Shown here: positions 61,540-62,992 of the stretch, one piece after another
How positions within the stretch are numbered: position 1 is the first letter of the stretch
Layout of the letters: the number at the start of each line of letters is the position of its first letter
Assembly (NCBI GenBank): GCA_905233755.1
Contig: CAJODM010000004.1
Span: 1 to 62,992 of the forward strand
Source: an uncultured Ruminococcus sp.
GTDB lineage: Bacteria; Bacillota; Clostridia; Oscillospirales; Acutalibacteraceae
DNA: 62,992 bases
Direction: 5' to 3'
Made by a program: the position numbers and the translations under genes
The notes under the pieces: generated by a model
Seen by the model: only the letters and a program-made list of their open reading frames with translations
Told to the model about the DNA's origin: nothing
Databases searched by the model: none

Positions 61540-62992
61540 ATGAAAATGGCTAAGAGAATTATATCCATCATGGTGATCGCGATGATCGTTGCGACCGTGT
61601 GTGTGGCGGCAGTCATCCCGTCGGGTGCATCGGGCACCGGCGTCGGGCTTGCCGAGTGGGCGCTGAACGCCTACTATTCGGGCTGGCGCTATGTCTACGG
61701 CGGTGCGTCCGCGGGTGCGGTCGACTGCTCGGGGCTGATCTACTCCTATGCGGGCGGATATCGCGTCGGCGACGCCCAGACGTTCAATTCGTCCTATCGC
61801 GGCAACGTATCGGGCGGTATTCCCAACATCCATGGACTGGGGCTCTATAAGCCCGGCCACGTCGGCGTCTATGTCGGCGGCGGCATGGCGGTCGATGCCC
61901 GCGGCGACGAGTACGGCATATGCTACGAGAGCGCGTACAGCCACGGCTGGACCCTGTACTTCAAGGTGCCGGGCGTCTCCTATCCCTCCACAGGATGGCA
62001 GACCTTCAACGGCTCCAAGTATTATTATGAAAACGGCGAGTACCTCGCCGATACTACCCGCACCATCGACGGCGTCAGCTACTCGTTCAACGCCGACGGT
62101 ACCGTCAGCGGGTCGGCAAAGTCCTCCTCGGGCTCGTCCAAGTCCTCGGGCTCGTCGAGCACATCGAGCGCCTCGTCCGATGACGGCGTGCTGCGCAACG
62201 GGTCATCCGGCGACAAGGTCGTCGCGCTGCAGACGCGGCTTGCAGAGCTTGGCTACTATGACGGCGCGATCGACGGCGACTTCGGCGATATGACCGAGAA
62301 GGCGTTCAAGCTGTTCCAGAAGCAGATGGGGCTCTATGTTGACGGTATCGCGGGCTCTGACGTCGAGTACCTCTATGCAGACGACGCCCCCGCCTACACT
62401 GCCGAGAAGTCATCCACATCCCGTAAGGATAAGGACGACCTCGCTGATACCGGTGCAAAAGCCGATGACGATGCCGACAAGGACGCCGACGAAAAAGAAG
62501 AGGATGCCGAAGAGCCCTCTGTCTATACCTTCTCTCTCGGTGACGAGAGCGAGAAGCTCGTCGCGATCCAGCAGCGTCTGATCTCGCTGGGCTACCTTGA
62601 TGACGAGGCGGACGGCGTGTTCGGTCAGAACACCTATGCCGCCGTCACCGAGTTCCAGTCGGCGAACGGGCTCGACGCGACCGGTGTCATCGACGAGACC
62701 ACCTACCAGATGATCTTCTCAAACACCGTCGTAAAGCTTGTTGCCGAGAAGGAGAACGAGGCCTCTCGCGCGCCTGTCGAGACGACCACCGCCGTAACGG
62801 CGACGACCGCTCCCCACACCGCCGCCGCGGTGCAGAGCAACGAGCTCTCCAACAAGGCGATGAGCAACATCACCGACTCCATCGGGTTCAAGCAGGGCGC
62901 GAACGCGACCAACTTCCAGTTCATCATGTGGCTTATGATCATGATCGTCGTCATGCTGATCAGCTTCGGCATCGTCTATGCCGTCGAGAAGA
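61540..62992 (+). CDS. NlpC/P60 hydrolase with two peptidoglycan-binding repeats and C-terminal membrane helix, cut by window end
   Basis: 484 codons visible; no stop before the edge. ATG 61540, GGAGG 11 bases upstream. Signal peptide (about 1-30). NlpC/P60 domain about 33-150: catalytic Cys63 in VYGGASAGAVDCSGLI, His in YKPGHVGVYVGGG. A short GW-type repeat follows, then a Ser-rich linker, PG_binding_1 repeats (LQTRLAELGYYDGAIDGDFG and IQQRLISLGYLDDEADGVFG), an acidic Lys/Asp linker between them, a Thr-rich stalk, and a membrane helix (FIMWLMIMIVVMLISFGIVY). It likely cleaves wall peptides while held at the membrane. Confidence 0.9.
   Translation, partial: MKMAKRIISIMVIAMIVATVCVAAVIPSGASGTGVGLAEWALNAYYSGWRYVYGGASAGAVDCSGLIYSYAGGYRVGDAQTFNSSYRGNVSGGIPNIHGLGLYKPGHVGVYVGGGMAVDARGDEYGICYESAYSHGWTLYFKVPGVSYPSTGWQTFNGSKYYYENGEYLADTTRTIDGVSYSFNADGTVSGSAKSSSGSSKSSGSSSTSSASSDDGVLRNGSSGDKVVALQTRLAELGYYDGAIDGDFGDMTEKAFKLFQKQMGLYVDGIAGSDVEYLYADDAPAYTAEKSSTSRKDKDDLADTGAKADDDADKDADEKEEDAEEPSVYTFSLGDESEKLVAIQQRLISLGYLDDEADGVFGQNTYAAVTEFQSANGLDATGVIDETTYQMIFSNTVVKLVAEKENEASRAPVETTTAVTATTAPHTAAAVQSNELSNKAMSNITDSIGFKQGANATNFQFIMWLMIMIVVMLISFGIVYAVEK

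Overview
The window looks like a chromosomal segment from a GC-rich, anaerobic, spore-forming member of class Clostridia, most likely an Oscillospiraceae/Ruminococcaceae-type gut bacterium. The evidence is SpoIIR, CotF-type coat proteins, a SpoIVFB-like M50 protease, HrcA/CIRCE control of groESL, a tryptophan T-box, a flavodiiron protein with rubredoxin, and consistent Gram-positive ribosome binding sites (AGGAGG). I see no phage, insertion-sequence transposase or CRISPR array.

Layout. 1-2.6 kb: two SipW-type secreted proteins on the minus strand, a tandem palindromic repeat, a striking operator-like cluster of GCACAA/TTGTGC dyads, tRNA-Ser, a four-helix-bundle gene broken by one stop codon, and a MITE-like element with 13-bp perfect terminal inverted repeats. 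2.7-11.2 kb: a complete sortase-dependent pilus operon (coiled-coil protein, signal peptidase I, 1201-aa VWA tip adhesin, LPSTG backbone pilin, class C sortase, LPQTG minor pilin, second sortase). 11.3-17.2 kb (minus): HAD phosphatase, the radical-SAM pair TIGR03960/TIGR03936, an M50 protease behind a SpoIVFA-like stub, a MATE exporter and VanZ. 17.4-20.7 kb (plus): a small export protein and two flavoproteins. 20.8-31.4 kb (minus): addA, addB, spoIIR, ispE, aminotransferase and Lrp regulator, LURP-like protein. 31.4-33.6 kb: a polysaccharide polymerase and a sugar transferase. 33.8-37.5 kb: DUF1292, a 6S-like RNA, a GpsA-type dehydrogenase, a CotF coat pair, plsY and fakB/degV. 37.7-45.9 kb: groEL-groES, an orphan TrpX-like protein, small proteins, a ComEA-like protein on an apparently leaderless mRNA, SPFH/NfeD, DUF1836, tRNA-Leu with a 5' half-copy, a flavodoxin pseudogene and an L,D-transpeptidase-like lipoprotein. 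46-53.8 kb: a MATE transporter fused to an anti-sigma-type ATPase domain, a DUF11 protein, and a Trp T-box driving trpB2-trpX-trpY-trpZ. 54-63 kb: rubredoxin, a three-module flavodiiron protein, DUF6472, paired chromate transporters, an aquaporin, a second DegV, a CAP protein, DUF5684 and an NlpC/P60 protein running off the end.

How genes fit together. FakB/DegV prepares fatty acids for acyl-phosphate formation, PlsY transfers acyl-phosphate to glycerol-3-phosphate, and the nearby GpsA-type enzyme makes glycerol-3-phosphate. The T-box, TrpB2 and the ABC system form one tryptophan/indole supply unit. Rubredoxin and the flavodiiron protein form an O2-scavenging pair. addB-addA are coupled by overlap downstream of spoIIR.

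The least explained structure is a set of short AT-rich dyads, TTCT-N5-AGAA (often AATTCT-N5-AGAATT), scattered inside GC-rich genes between 18 and 55 kb in at least two reading frames. The clearest regulatory candidate is the 21-bp-phased GCACAA-N4-TTGTGC array at 1456-1503. The most unusual protein is the MATE-ATPase fusion.
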